A DNA stretch of 64,000 nucleotides from Protula sp. h YS-2021 (taxonomy: Eukaryota; Annelida; Polychaeta; Sabellida; Serpulidae), in NCBI GenBank assembly GCA_949752745.1, contig OX457029.1, forward strand, positions 10,765,511-10,829,510. The letters run 5' to 3'. Position numbers and translations under genes: made by a program. Every line of letters starts with the position of its first letter. The first letter of the stretch is position 1. Below the pieces are notes generated by a model. It searched no databases, was not told the DNA's origin, and was given only the letters and a program-made list of their open reading frames with translations. Shown here one piece after another: positions 33,801 through 43,495 of the stretch.

Positions 33801-35901
33801 TAGGACCACCACCAGGCCTGCCGCCAATGATGTTCAGACCCCCTCCCATGAGGGGACCACTTCCGCTACGCCTGCCGCCCGGGCCACCCCCCGGCAGACC
33901 CCCTGGTCTACCCCCAGGCCCCCCACCAGGGTTGCCACCAAGCATGAGGGCTCCTCCCCCAAGACTACCACCTGGTGAGTTCTTGAAATTCAAGGCCAAA
34001 GAACACAGTGATAACAATAGAATAATTATGTGACTATCAAAATATAAATAAATAAATCATAAGTAAGAAACGTAATAATGCTCAATGTTTTTGGTAATTT
34101 TCGAGCAACAATTTTCTGAGGGCCTTCAATTAGCGTTTCAAAAATAAACAAATTTGCCTCGTCGGTAAATATTTTCCTCATTTTTTAAATTATTTCTTTG
34201 TTGCTCTGATTTTCTTGCATGTTGTTACATACAATTTATTGTGGTGTTGACTGCTGCCGTGCAGGTGTCCCCCCGCCCCGCATGCTCCGCCCGCCGGGCG
34301 TTCCCCCCGGCATGAGGCCGCCGGGCGTGCCCCCGGGCGTTGTCAATCCCAACGTGCTCAGCGCCCCGCCAAGCATCACAAAGCCGCCGCAGAAGCACCC
34401 GGCCGGAAAGGATGCCGAGGTCAAGGTGAGTGGAAAATTTCCACGCCTCAGTGGAAAAATTTAATATAGCAGTTTTCAGTAGGAAATCTGAGTCTCAATT
34501 TGTGGGGAAAATAATGGGTGAAAATCCAATTTCTATTTCCTTTCTTGTTTAAATATCGGAGGAATTGAAAATTTTGATATTAAAAATAATTTGAGAGAAA
34601 TGTTGTGTGTTTTGTGAAGAAGTCAAAGGGGGCGACAATCGAGGCGAAACCCAAGATCAAGAAGCTGGGCGACGTGACCAAGTTCATGCCGACGGCGCTA
34701 CGCGTGAAGCGCAATGTCAAGGACAGCACGGGTCGCAACGTCAAACAGGGCGGTACGTCACAAGGGTTGGTGGGTGACGTGAGGTGGTGGTCTGCGTTAT
34801 CACGAGTGGGGGTTGGTGGGGAGGGGGTCAAACAGAACGGCACCTCACAAGGGTTGGTGTGTGACGTCAGGGAGTGGCGTGCATTATCACGGGTGGGGAG
34901 AGGGGTTATTGTTATCATGAGGGGTGATTGAGGGGGGGGGGGGGGTCGGAGGTCAAATATGGCGGCACGTCACAAGGGTTGGTTGGTGACGTCAGGGAGT
35001 GGGGTGCGTTATGACGGGAGGGCGGGGGAGGGGGTATTGAGGGGCGGGAGCGACGTCAAACAGGGCGATACCTCACGTGGGTTGGTGGGTGGCGTCAGGT
35101 GGTGGTGTGCGTTATCACGAGGGGTGGTTGGGGGGGGGGGGGTCAAGCAGGACGGCACGTCACAAGAGTTTGTGTGTGACGTCAGGGAGTGGGATGCGTC
35201 ATCACGTGGGGGGGGGGGGGGGTAGTGTGGGGCGGGAGCGCCATCAAACAGGGCGGTACCTCACAAGGGTTGGTGGGTGACGTCAGGGAGTGGCGTGCGT
35301 TATCACGGGTGGGGCGGGGGGAGGGGGTATTGAAGGGCGGGAGCGACGTCAAACAGGGCGATACCTCACGTGGGTTGGTTGGTGACGTCAGGTGGTGGTG
35401 TGCGTTATCATGGGTGGGTGGGGGAGGGGATATTGTGGGGTGGCAGCGACGTCAAACAGGGCGGTACGTCACGTGGGTTGGTGGGTGACGTCAGGTTGTT
35501 TTGTGCGTTATCATGAGGGGTGGTTGGGGGGGGGGATCAAACAGGGCGGTACGTCACACGCGTTTCCATTAACTTAAAGCAGGAGGTGGCAGAGAGATAG
35601 AGAGCAAGGTGGAAGGAGACGACATAATCAGGCGGTATAAGGGGTGACAGCAAGCTGGTGTATGCGTCATAACGAAAACTGTCTAGGGGAAAATTGAAAA
35701 CCTGACTCATATTGCCATCTGTGATTTACGTATTTCAAAAAGAAATTGAAATTGTGTTATTTGTTGAGATCACGATTTTCTTTGTATTGTACAGGAGCGG
35801 AAGGCGCGCCAGGCGCGGGTCGCGGGCAGCCCGCCGCACCGACCAAGACCAAGGACGACGCGTACGACCAGTTCATGAAGGAGATGGAAAACCTGTTCTA
35901 G
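15874..35901 (+). CDS. WBP11: WBP11 (WW domain-binding protein 11), 15 exons, 523 aa
   Basis: WBP11 is a nuclear spliceosome-associated protein that binds WW domains through proline-rich motifs and takes part in pre-mRNA splicing. Exons: 15874-15937, 22326-22357, 22661-22754, 23223-23320, 23725-23812, 24381-24452, 25104-25212, 25511-25704, 26037-26183, 26801-26817 (candidate), 27103-27187, 33804-33974, 34265-34425, 34620-34752, 35795-35901 (TAG). Phases agree at every junction and the total is 1572 nt. The N terminus reads MGRRSINTTKSGKYMNPTDQ, the family signature. Then come KQRMMVR, NEKVLKDKRKKLKETFDRV, an acidic stretch, KIRFADDG, two proline-rich exons with PPGPPPGRPPG and PPGVPPG motifs, VLSAPPSI, KFMPTALRVKR and the diagnostic end DDAYDQFMKEMENLF. 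Human WBP11 is 641 residues, so this one is shorter, mainly in the proline-rich part. Exon 2 uses a GC donor. Several exon ends are tandemly duplicated with their donors. Confidence 0.95.
16490..17066 (-). mobile_element. LINE reverse-transcriptase fragment, C-terminal part
   Basis: Minus-strand translation gives a typical non-LTR retrotransposon segment: LGVMVDSRFSWCEHIKHI, then SILYRLY-like and SYLNYCCEIWGN motifs, the thumb region after the YADD domain in jockey/CR1-type elements. The frame is open over 17051-16785 and then shifts. The rest of the domain continues on the far side of the insertion at 17067-18526. It is a dead, 5'-truncated copy lying antisense in WBP11 intron 1. Confidence 0.8.
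17067..18526 (-). mobile_element. Helentron-like non-autonomous element, family 2
   Basis: Read on the minus strand, the element starts with an AACAGGCCCCAACGCCCCC-like end. It then carries eight ~159-bp core repeats (GATATCTCG, GAGGCCTAGAGACTTGATG, GATCACGTGATC, CCAAATTGGCCAAAA), a GACGGACAGACGG tract and a hairpin (CCCCCAACCCT/AGGGTTGGGG) followed by CTAA. Hairpin plus CTRR is the classic Helitron 3' end. It interrupts a LINE reverse-transcriptase frame, so the insertion is real and younger than the LINE. The frames of 224 and 169 codons inside are repeat shadows. Confidence 0.75.
18527..18800 (-). mobile_element. LINE reverse-transcriptase fragment, upstream part
   Basis: The minus-strand reading contains SAVCDDTNIFYTGND, the catalytic-region block of non-LTR reverse transcriptase in which the usual Y-A-D-D appears as A-V-C-D-D. 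It is followed by a lysine-rich FKINKSSLNITKT motif. It continues in the same orientation across the Helentron-like insertion into 17066-16490. Confidence 0.75.
19566..21337. mobile_element. TIR element with CAAGTCGCCAT word repeats
   Basis: Left end GGATTCTAGACAAGTCGCC and right end GGCGACTTATCC are inverted, followed on both sides by CATCAATCCAACTCGCCAT and further copies of the words AAGTCGCC and AACTCGCC. The element is flanked by a direct repeat ACCCAGGTTAATTC (19552-19565 and 21338-21351). The interior is A/T-rich and noncoding and contains a second element at 19681-20543. Superfamily is not assignable; the duplication is longer than the usual 8 bp, perhaps partly by chance. Confidence 0.7.
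19681..20543. mobile_element. Nested TIR element with CTCACCCAAAA word repeats, 8-bp TSD
   Basis: Flanked by GTTCCAAC on both sides (19673-19680 and 20544-20551). The left arm starts GGGAGCAAGACAACTCACCC and runs through about nine copies of AACTCACCCAAAA-type words. The right arm (20405-20543) is the inverse, ending GGGTGAGTTGTCTGACATCC. The 863-bp element has no coding potential and sits inside the element at 19566-21337. Confidence 0.8.
22326..22357 (+). other. WBP11: WBP11 exon 2, 32 nt with GC donor
   Basis: ATTAATAG precedes the exon, which encodes KEARKRELKK after the split codon for R. The exon ends AAAAAAG|GCAAGT, a GC-AG intron with an otherwise perfect donor. The next exon at 22661 begins with N-R-K-Q-R, matching the conserved KKNKKQRMMVR of the family. 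No GT donor is available that keeps this alignment. Confidence 0.85.
23311..23500 (+). repeat. Duplicated 5' splice site after WBP11 exon 23223-23320
   Basis: AGATGTATGTAAGTATCATG, spanning the exon end and donor, occurs at 23313 and again near 23474. The copies are separated by a C-rich stretch. The second copy keeps GTAAGT. Confidence 0.8.
23780..24290 (+). repeat. Tandem copies of a WBP11 exon end and donor
   Basis: The end of exon 23725-23812 (CGCGTGCAGCTACAGATCC... then TTACG|GTATACCC) is repeated at about 23892-23932 and 23994-24034. Both copies keep an exact G|GTATAC donor and code for K-Q-R-V-Q-L-Q-I. Two more decayed copies lie near 24117 and 24240. The unit is 102-115 bp and each copy carries a GTATGC(A)TGATCATAC-like linker. 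Confidence 0.85.
24430..24660 (+). repeat. Tandem copies of the next WBP11 exon end and donor
   Basis: Exon 24381-24452 ends CTGACGCCCCC...GCCG|GTAAG. Three decayed ~57-bp copies follow, with CCTGACACCCC, then TCG|GTAAGCTTTTATTCAG, TCGCTAAGCTTTTGTTCAG and a last one without a donor. Only the second copy keeps GGTAAG. Confidence 0.7.
26801..26817 (+). other. WBP11: Candidate 17-nt microexon of WBP11
   Basis: Exon 26037-26183 leaves one base and exon 27103-27187 starts in phase 0, so they cannot be joined directly. The segment CAGGTCACACGCTGCAG lies between ATTACAG and a perfect CAG|GTAAGT donor. It supplies exactly two bases plus five codons and restores the frame through the acidic region. 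The pyrimidine tract in front is poor. The alternative is a different donor for the preceding exon. Confidence 0.5.
27149..27850 (+). repeat. 54-bp proline-rich minisatellite carrying a donor in every unit
   Basis: Ten units of CCTCCAGCCCCGCCCAGACC... each end CCTCCGG|GTAAGTACC (donors at 27188, 27242, 27295, 27349, 27403 and onward every 54 bp to about 27673). Three decayed units follow. Each unit would encode PPAPPRPPPGVPPGKYRS, so the first belongs to WBP11 exon 27103-27187. Unit 3 is 53 bp, so only the first two donors are in phase with the next exon. Long frames on both strands here are shadows of the repeat. Confidence 0.9.
28731..33692 (-). mobile_element. Large Helentron-like element, family 3, copy A
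   Basis: Read on the minus strand, the element begins with a subterminal palindrome (GTTTGTCC/GGACAAAC, 33668-33690) and then runs through a ~250-bp unique segment containing CCCAGCTTACG. Next come about 45 copies of a 51-bp minisatellite (30120-33440; AAGTTAAATAAACATGCGCA) and about nine ~144-bp repeats (28840-30115). It closes with a TTAG tetranucleotide tract and a perfect hairpin CCCAGCTTACG...CGTAAGCTGGG ending CTAA. It fills a WBP11 intron; the unique end lies 111 bp before the acceptor of exon 33804. Unbroken reading frames in the 51-bp array are artefacts of its 17-codon period. Confidence 0.75.
31995..32883. mobile_element. Nested TIR element with GGCGGTCTCCCCC word repeats, 8-bp TSD
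   Basis: An 889-bp insertion interrupts the 51-bp array of copy A. AAATAAAC flanks it on both sides (31987-31994, 32884-32891). Left end GGGAACAGGCGGTCTCC and right end GGAGACCGCCTAGACCC are inverted. Both arms carry several GGCGGTCTCCCCC units, then CGGCAGATTTT and CAGCAAAACTT in inverse order. It is absent from copy B. The ~350-bp A/T-rich core is noncoding. Confidence 0.8.
34739..35570 (+). repeat. ~100-bp minisatellite seeded on a WBP11 exon end and donor
   Basis: The end of exon 34620-34752 (GTCAAACAGGGCG|GTACGTCAC) is the first of nine units, the others at about 34827, 34951, 35052, 35143, 35240, 35347, 35448 and 35537. Each unit repeats exon-derived TCAAACAGGGCG, the donor region, GGGTTGGTGGGTGACGTCAGG and TGCGTTATCACG. 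GTACGT is intact in units 1, 8 and 9. Poly-G runs separate the units. Each also brings a TGACGTCA or TGACGTGA CRE-like site. Confidence 0.88.
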
Positions 35902-36520
35902 TGCCGAGACCCCCCGGGGCGTGTGTCTCAACAAGGTACGTCACTGTCCACCCTACCTACCCCCCCCCAACCCCCACCCCCGTCCCGGGTGCGCGCTACT
36001 GAAAGCACGTCTTCACAAGGTATGCAGCCCGGCGTACCAAATTCAAACCGGTGTTGAAATGATATGTACTTTCTTGCATGCATGGGAATATTCCGGCTTT
36101 TTTTTTTTTTTTTTTTTTTTGCCAAATGCACCATTTTTTTCCGACCCCGTTGCAATGTATGGTAAAAGTTTCCGGCTATTTTTCGACCCCGTTCCCATGT
36201 ATGCTCTTAGCAGGTGGAAGCACAGTTGTAATGGCGGTTATTATATACGTGGCCGACCGCCTGTTCAGAATAAGAGAAGTAAAACAGCTTCAGTGTGAAA
36301 AAAGGCCAGAAAAGTAATCCCTTCTTTTGCTTGTGTGTTGTTGCAGGTCTCAATAAGGCTAGGCACTACGAAGGAATAATTTTTGAACGGGCGTGTTCAA
36401 ATGTACTTTATGTGGGCTTGTTGCACCACGCATGGATTGTAGCTCTTTCACGTGGAATGTAGCTCTTTTCTGCGTGAAATGTAGCTCCATGTGGACTGAT
36501 GTGGTGCAAATAAATTAAGC
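35902..36520 (+). other. WBP11: WBP11 3' untranslated region with probable intron
   Basis: After the TAG a donor (AACAAG|GTACGT, intron from 35936) and an acceptor (TTGTTGCAG, exon from 36347) suggest a 3'UTR intron of about 410 nt. AATAAA at 36509-36514 is a plausible polyadenylation signal. Poly-T at 36099-36120 lies inside the proposed intron. Confidence 0.45.
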
Positions 36521-36961
36521 GAAATGGCATGAAGCCAGTACGAATGTTATTCCATAGACTGTTGGAGGTTATTGACCATTATCGATTATTCAAATCAGTG
36601 ACGTCACACTCCTCTTCAGACTACACAGAAGGCTAACGGGTCTGGAGTGTGGTACATTCGTACAGAAAAAAGGGATAAATTAAAACCTTGGAGATACACT
36701 CATCGTATTTTGATATTGTGGCAGATGAGTGAAATTTTGAAGTTTTTAAATGTGAAGGTGTTGGGTTCAATTGTGGTATGTGTGTAGTGAGGAGTGCAGA
36801 GCTAAAGATCGTGTAATGTGTCGTCAAGGTCATATGCTGCATTCTGTATGTTGGTTGATTTGCTTGTACTGCAAGATCCTGGATCTGGCGTCTGGAGAGG
36901 GAACGACAGGTTGAGAGAAAAAAAAATGAAAATGAGAGAGAGAAAGAGTGAGGGCAGAGAG

Positions 36962-37016
<55 letters not shown>

Positions 37017-37039
37017 AGAGAGTCAGAGAGGGAGAGAGG

Positions 37040-37092
<53 letters not shown>

Positions 37093-38390
37093 TGTGTAAC
37101 ACTGGATGCATTATTGAACCTTCTGAGTTTCACACATAAAATAAACTTCTACAAGTTATTGGAATTTCAAGTCAGAATTTCGTTGCATAACTTTGTCGTA
37201 CCAGCAATTTTTGTACGAGTTGTGGTTCATCAAACAGCTGAGACAGTTCGGTCTGTAACTGTGATCTTGCTACTAAACTTGTCTTCGTGTGGCTTAAATG
37301 GCCGTGGTCTGTGTAAATGACGAACAGTTTTTATCTGAAATTGTCTCTAGCCAACAGGATTGACGTGAATTCAAGGGAAAGGATAGAATACAAATAGAAC
37401 CCAATTTTTCCAGAAATTTAACTAATGCCCTTGACGTAGCTTTTAGATGTTTGACAAATTGCTGTAAATGTTTAAAATGAAATTGAAATAAAGTGAAAAA
37501 GAGTAGAAAAAAATTTAAGCAAAAGTTTTAAAAATGTCTTTTTTTTATTTCAAGATTCAGCTGTCTGATAAACAACATGCTATTTGTTGATTACGGAGGC
37601 TTTGATACGCCGCAAGACACCCATTTTTCTCAGTCCTGTGCATTTCATTGGTTGACCACCCGGAAGGAAACCCGCAAGATGTCTGATTGGTGCGTAACTG
37701 TACCAGGTGATAAGAAACCGTAGAGCTAGAACAGGGCATCAGGTTCACTTTTTGGCTGGAGGGTTCCACGGGACCCAGTCTATGAATTGAAGGGTCCCAA
37801 GGCAATATCCTGGGATACCAAAAGTTTTAGGGATAAATAAAGTTTTGTTGCAACTAAATGAACTTATTTATGGATAATCTTTGTAAACGATGGAGAACGA
37901 AAAAAACCAACAAGTAATCCCCCACCCCCCTGGAGCCCCATGAACCTTCGTCCAAGTGGAATGCTAAAAATAGAACAAATGCATGGTGCTGGTACTAAAC
38001 CTCGCAAAATGATTTTATAACATCATAAACTTATAATTTTTCCAAAGGTCGGAACTATCCGCAGCAGTTCGTGGTGTATATTATTATTATAATAATAAAA
38101 CCACGGAAGCCTCTGTCATCTCGAAGCGGTAAGGCCAATTTGCTGACACTGTATCATCGTTGTGGCCTGGCCATAGGATATTCAGGAGTAACCTCATTTC
38201 TTGGCCCTAATTTTCAGATAATGGATGAGACATTACTAGACACTCCTATCTTAACATTCTTGAAACCAATTTCATTTATTTTTCTACAACCCCTAGAATG
38301 TGAGGTTTGAAGGAACTTGAAATTTCACCCCACTCTCCAGGTCCCCTCCTGTGAAAATTCTCAAACAGATGTAAACATGCTGTTCGTTCC
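36520..38390. other. Intergenic region between WBP11 and the BTB paralogue
   Basis: Holds a long GA microsatellite (about 36959-37090, interrupted once at 37013-37040) and otherwise no supported gene or element. Confidence 0.7.
36959..37090. repeat. (GA)n microsatellite
   Basis: Two long AG runs separated by a short imperfect stretch. The polar or serine/leucine open frames on the two strands are produced by it. Confidence 0.95.
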
Positions 38391-38393
38391 TTT

Positions 38394-38741
38394 CTACTTA
38401 GTACCTATACAAGTCTGCGCCGTCACAGCTGATTCGCTGACAGCATGCAAAGTCGTTGACCTTGCCGGTGTCAAGGTCGTTCTCCAGGCGATAAATGTCC
38501 CTCTTGGCGTTGAAGGGGATCTCCAGATGAAATCGAAGCCGAAACACAGCATGGTGTTAGCGTGAATCGTGACGCCGCTACAGATGTTAATCGGTCGGTA
38601 CTTATGTCTTACTGTATGCCCTCCTCCTCCAGCTCGTCCTCCCCTGGATAGCCGCCCATGGTCAAGCTGAATGGAGAAATCCATTTGCAATACGGTAATT
38701 CAATATGAATCAATATGAATTAGCGCTATATAAGAGTTGAG

Positions 38742-38778
<37 letters not shown>

Positions 38779-39345
38779 TAATTGTTTCCGTCTCGATATA
38801 TCCACTGCTTGACCAGAAAAATACTCGCAGAACTGGATCGCGACCGTCTCCAGAAGAATGATATGTGCACGACCTGCTCCGCGAAGCATTTCGCTGTTGT
38901 CTTTTAAAACTATATCCCCAAAAAAGCACTCGCCTAACCTGACGCAACGAGCATATTATCCTTACTTCATCCGCATTCCCAACTCTCTTCCTCTCGCCCT
39001 CCCACATGGCCCAACATGTACAAACCTCATAGACATACTCTTCAGGCAGGCACTGTGGATACAAAATCTGGCCTGAGGTGTTTCGCAACACCTTCATACA
39101 GCCGGACGACGTCAAGACATCGAGGTTGTAATTTCGCACGGCGGCCATACACGTATCCATGACGGCCTCTTCTTGTCTTTTTCAAAACCTCTTCGAGAAG
39201 GGACCATAGATTGCGTTCGTGATGCAGAATGTACTTCGCAAACCGGATGCACTTGCTCACGAACTCGGACTGCACGTATTTTTTTCGCCAGGCACCAAAC
39301 ACTCATCACGATGTCTTAACTCAATAAACTGCGAATCTCCCGGGT
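38394..39345 (-). pseudogene. Broken paralogue of the BTB-BACK-PHR gene
   Basis: On the minus strand, fragments in different frames align with exon 4 of the intact gene at 44624-43496. The exon start has a TTTGCAG acceptor, and KKYVQSEFVSKCIRFAKYIL matches RKYMLPGLVKKCLRYVKHTL. DTCMAAVRNYNLDVLTSSG matches RTCIEAVRYYSREVLTSQG, and nucleotide similarity continues through the tail (38394-38600). The reading frame changes several times, and an (AAT)n run at 38741-38777 lies where the coding sequence should continue. The 5' exons were not found. It could be a recent tandem duplicate that decayed. Confidence 0.7.
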
Positions 39346-39583
39346 AAAGACACCTGCAAATAACGAGAGTAAATGTCCCAAAGTTGGGCCTGTCACGGGC
39401 AGTTTACAATTAAACCGACCAATTTTGACAAATTTTCGATACAGTGCTGTCAAAAGTAATCGGACTAGATATGAGGGGCGAACAGCATTGTTCGTTTTTC
39501 TCTTAAAGGTATCCGTTTTTTTTGGCCCGTTTTTTTGCCCCGAACCGAAAACAAAACACTACAATCCCATTGAAGGTCTACTT

Positions 39584-39962
39584 CAGGGATCGTTTTCGCC
39601 TTTCTCAAAAGGGCGGAAAATTGTTGAAAGGGAAATTCCCCCGCAAACTAAAAAGCAGCTGGGGGCTCTAGGGTTTCAGACACTCTGAGAGCAATTTTTG
39701 GCGACAATGAATTACACAAATGGCAGAGTGAAAGGTATTAATAAATGTACAAAATATCATTTCAATGCGAGCGCCGAAGGCGCGAGCCGAAAAAAATCAC
39801 ATGATAATGACATATCAAGAAAAGGCGGAAAGCACGAATGACGCAAGTTGACCCCCCCCCCCCTAAAAAATGCCTAAAATATTATTACAGAATTCAACTG
39901 ATCTCGAGGACCACAAATTTCGACTCAAAAAGGGCGGAAAAGGCGGAAAAAAACGATCCCTG
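39584..39962. mobile_element. hAT-like MITE, CAGGGATCGTTTT ends
   Basis: CAGGGATCGTTTTCGCC on the left is inverted as GGCGGAAAAAAACGATCCCTG on the right, with CTACTT directly repeated at both flanks (39578-39583, 39963-39968). It is 379 bp long and noncoding. CAGGG termini are typical of hAT elements; the duplication is shorter than the canonical 8 bp. Confidence 0.65.
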
Positions 39963-40006
39963 CTACTTAGGATGGAGAAAAGGGTGGACAAGAAATGTAT
40001 TAAAAG

Positions 40007-40405
40007 CAGGGTGGCCACCGACCTTGGAAATCAGGGAATTCAGCGAAAAATGAATCGACATTTTTCAGTCAGGGAAAACTCAGGGAATTTGGTAATTCCG
40101 GCAAATCTCAGGGAAAACTGAGGGAATTTAATTTTTGGAAAATTCTTGGTTTTCCAGGTTATTTCCACGTAAATTTTTCTTTCACAAACTTGGATAGATT
40201 TAGCAAGAATTTGTTGAACGTTGTAGTTTTCTAAGCGTTTAAGAGAAACAGCGGGATACATAGTCGATGATCATTGTTTTTCAACCAAAACATGTAAGTT
40301 TTGGAAATTTGAAAACCTGCGCTGTCAAAGATCATTGTATGGAAAATGTCTGGAAAACTCAGGGAAAACAGGGAATTTCATTTCGAATTCCAGGTGGCCA
40401 TCCTG
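40007..40405. mobile_element. hAT-like MITE, CAGGGTGGCCACC ends
   Basis: Left CAGGGTGGCCACC and right GGTGGCCATCCTG are inverted. Inside, AAACTCAGGGAATTT-like words repeat in both orientations. The flanks TAAAAG and TAAAGT suggest an imperfect duplication. About 399 bp, noncoding. Confidence 0.6.
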
Positions 40406-41039
40406 TAAAGTAGCATTTGAAAAATTGTTTACACACACGCAAAGACACATAACGGACGGCGGATACCCCACAAGTAATGAGTTTAGTCCATCGACGAAAG
40501 TCAGCTGGGCTGACACTCTGATTTAAGACAATCCTTTTTAAAATTTAAAACGTAGTTTTTACATAAATAGCTAGAATGAAAATCCGGATAATATTCATGA
40601 TTCAAATTCGTCAGGATTTTGTCAGGATTTTCCCCTGATCGACCTGAATTAGAAACAACCATTTCCAGATCTTTACAACCCAGTCCTCCAGAGGAAAGTT
40701 CGATGTTTTTCTCAGTTAGTGACCCAAATGAAAAATAAAGGCAACTGCAGTTAACTTCCGTATTTATTTCATTATCTACAAAAGTTATGGGAAAGTCTGA
40801 CTAGATATTGGTCGCACTAAAAGAACACTGAAACCAAAATATTAGTTACCTTAAGAGCATATTTCAGCAATGCATGAAGTCCTTTACAAAATTCACGTCA
40901 ACTAAAACATGCATGGTAATCACAGTGCAATTTTAAAAACACCAACTCATATCCACGCTAACGAAGTGTCCATTTTAACAAGTGATGATTTTAGCAATTC
41001 TTGATCGATTAGCAAAACAGTAGGGCGAAACAGCAATAA

Positions 41040-41135
41040 TATGAACACTGTCACTGCCACGTGATATAAAGCACTGATACGTGACGTAAATTACTGACAC
41101 GTGATATCAATCACTGACACGTGATATAAATGAAT
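41040..41135. repeat. ~24-bp tandem repeat with CACGTGATAT words
   Basis: Four units of ACTGACACGTGATATAAAT type. E-box-like CACGTG cores recur, which could be regulatory or fortuitous. Confidence 0.7.
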
Positions 41136-41214
41136 ACTGAGAGGAATACGAACGGAAAATATGAACACACGGGGTGCGGACCGACAGAACAAACGTCACT
41201 ACATAGCCCGCTCG

Positions 41215-41650
41215 CTAAGACAACCAACCCACTCCAAGGCCCGCTCGCTAAGGCAACCAACCCACTCCAAGGCCCGCTCGCCAACACAACCAACCCACTC
41301 AAAGGCCCGCTCTCCTCCACAACCAACCCCCACCAAGGCCCGCTCTCCACCACAACCAATACACTCCAAGGCCCGCTCTCTAACACCCACCCACTCCAAG
41401 GCCCGCTCGCCACAACAACCAACCCCCTCCAAGGCCCACTCTCCACAGCCAACACACGCCAAGGCCCACTCCCCACAATCAACCCACTTCAAGGCCCACT
41501 CTCCAACACCCACCCACTCCAAGGCCCGCTCGCCACAACAACCAACCCCCTCCAAGGCCCACTCTCCACAGCCAACACACGCCAAGGCCCACTCCCCACA
41601 ATCAACCCACGCCAAGGCCCACTCTCCACCACAACCTACCCACTCCAAGA
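41215..41650. repeat. 33-bp minisatellite
   Basis: About thirteen units built on CCAACCCACTCCAAGGCCCG with a CTCGCCACAACAA spacer. Because the unit is 11 codons long, both strands stay open in several frames; none is a credible protein. Blocks of four to five units are themselves duplicated near the end. Confidence 0.9.
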
Positions 41651-41832
41651 CAAGCAGGCCTCCAGACTGTTCTACCTGTTGAACCTCCGGCATCTAACAT
41701 TCTAACATCACTCCACATTATTCGTTTTTATAGATGCGCTGTACATGTAACGGACACACAGCAATACTTAAAAGTACCACCGCATACCTTTGTCTACGCC
41801 AAAGAGCTTCTGGATAAGCTAATATATATATA

Positions 41833-42562
41833 CAGATGAAATCACTTAATCGCATACCGGTTAAACGCATAAATCGGTTAACTGCATATTATTCGTAAAT
41901 TCCAAACCATTTCCAATGCTATCTTTTGGAAATTTAACCGGATAATTGCATACCCTTTATTCGCATTAACTGGATAAACGCATAGCTTTTTCACGTTAAA
42001 ATGGGAAGCATGCCGGTTAATTGCATAATTCTGGGTGACTATCTAAACAGTGCCACACTTAAAGCAAACTAAGGGAGTGAGCTGCTCGTCGTTTATTTAT
42101 CTAATGCATTCTGTTCTGTTTGCTTGACCCACTGTGTACATGTACAAACCCCACCCGCGGTTGTGTACAAACCCCACCCGCGGTTGTTAACGGTGAGTCT
42201 CGAACTCTTAATCACCGCACTGTCTCAGCTCTCACTAGATAATGACCTTTATCCCCAATCCCCCCCCCCCCCCACTGCGCTAGATAATGGGCTGCAACTC
42301 CTAATCCCCGCGCTGCCTGAGCTCTCACTAAATAATGGCCCGAAACCCTTAATCCCCAGGTTGCCTCACATAACCGTGAGCGCAAAGTCATCATTTAAAT
42401 ACGCAGCCAAGAAGAAATTGAGGAGGGGCGGGGGTGTTCGTCTAACAATTACCGCAAATGAAAAAAAAATAGGCACCGCAACAGTACTCCGGATAAACGC
42501 ATATATCGGATAAACGCATAACGGCTTGGCACATTGCCTATGCGATTAACCGGTTTCGTCTG
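41833..42562. mobile_element. pogo/Tc-like MITE with TA target site
   Basis: CAGATGAAATCACTTAATCGCAT on the left is inverted as ATGCGATTAACCGGTTTCGTCTG on the right, with TA at each flank. GGTTAAACGCATA-type words repeat inside both ends. The 730-bp element carries no transposase. Confidence 0.75.
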
Positions 42563-43495
42563 TATATATCGTTGCAAGAAAAACCAAGCTTAGTAACCTT
42601 ACAGATGTTACTTGGTTTATTTCTAGAACAAAACTTTTGGGCTATTTTGGGATCTTTTTGTAACAAAAACACAAGATGTTCTATAATAAGCACAGGACAT
42701 ATCAGAAGTTCAACATCGTGAGACCACAATTGCCTCCCAGATAATATCGTTTGTGGCTTCTATCAACTGCATAATGTACAATATCTAATGTAGATTTGCC
42801 ACATCGGTTATGATGACATCGATAATGCCGTCATAGCACTTCTAACAACAAAACTTCATGTGGTTACAGTTCAGCTTTTCGGGCCCTTTTTTTTTCAAAA
42901 GTACAGGCTATAACTACATTTCGGAGAGAGAACGACACAATATGTCGCTCCCAGTCATGTCGCCATAAATTGTACTTTATAACATACATAACAACTACTG
43001 TCACGCTGTCCTCAATCAAGGGAATTACCCGGAAAATTACTGATAAATAGTGTTTATTTTCACAATTGTCTTAATTTCATAAACGACTGTGGATATATAA
43101 CTTGTCCTTTTTGGATGACAAGCTTGCTTGTTTGTTTGTCTGGTGTTTAACGTCCCGTTCACCAATAAGGATGGGTATAAGGGGACGCACTTGCTAAAGG
43201 ACAAGTGGGAAAAAACAAGGAAGAATGAAGAAATATTAAAAGAAGAGTTAGAAAGAAAGAAATCCCGATTAGTCGCCTTCTACGCCATGCCCGGAACAGA
43301 AAGCCGTAGGCGTATTCTTAAGATTCCACCCCCCCCCCCAACCAAGAGAGGGTGGATCATAAGCATAGAAAACCAGTTTCCATATAAGTAAATTCTATAC
43401 ACATTACATGCCTTGAAGATACAACTCTACTACCCTCCCCTCAACCCCTTTTCTCTATCCTCCCCCCTACTCCCCCCCACTCCCCCAAATTTTAA
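42563..43495. other. 3' flank of the BTB gene
   Basis: No gene is supported. A minus-strand AATAAA (TTTATT near 43053) could be the polyadenylation signal of the BTB gene. A GTTTGTCTGGTGTTTAACGT word near 43133 resembles conserved SINE tails of some invertebrates, but I could not define an element. Confidence 0.4.

Larger units (their letters stand above)
27188..33803. other. Large WBP11 intron (6.6 kb) before the second proline-rich exon
   Basis: It contains the rest of the donor minisatellite, about 850 bp of unremarkable A/T-rich sequence (27900-28730) and the large element copy A (28731-33692) with its nested insertion. Nothing coding is supported. Confidence 0.8.

Noticed and set aside
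34605..35577. Glycine/valine-rich frames through the ~100-bp array
   Set aside because: Only 34620-34752 is the WBP11 exon; the rest is read-through of the exon-end minisatellite.
41215..41650. CRISPR-like spacing of 33-bp repeats
   Set aside because: There are no unique spacers; units are contiguous and the genome is an animal.
41130..41705. Frames of 164-191 codons on both strands
   Set aside because: 33-bp minisatellite shadow; the peptide is an 11-residue repeat with no known family.
43128..43391. Lysine/glutamate-rich 87-codon frame
   Set aside because: It begins in a repeat-like GTTTAACGT word and has no homologous motif; probably part of a SINE-like remnant.
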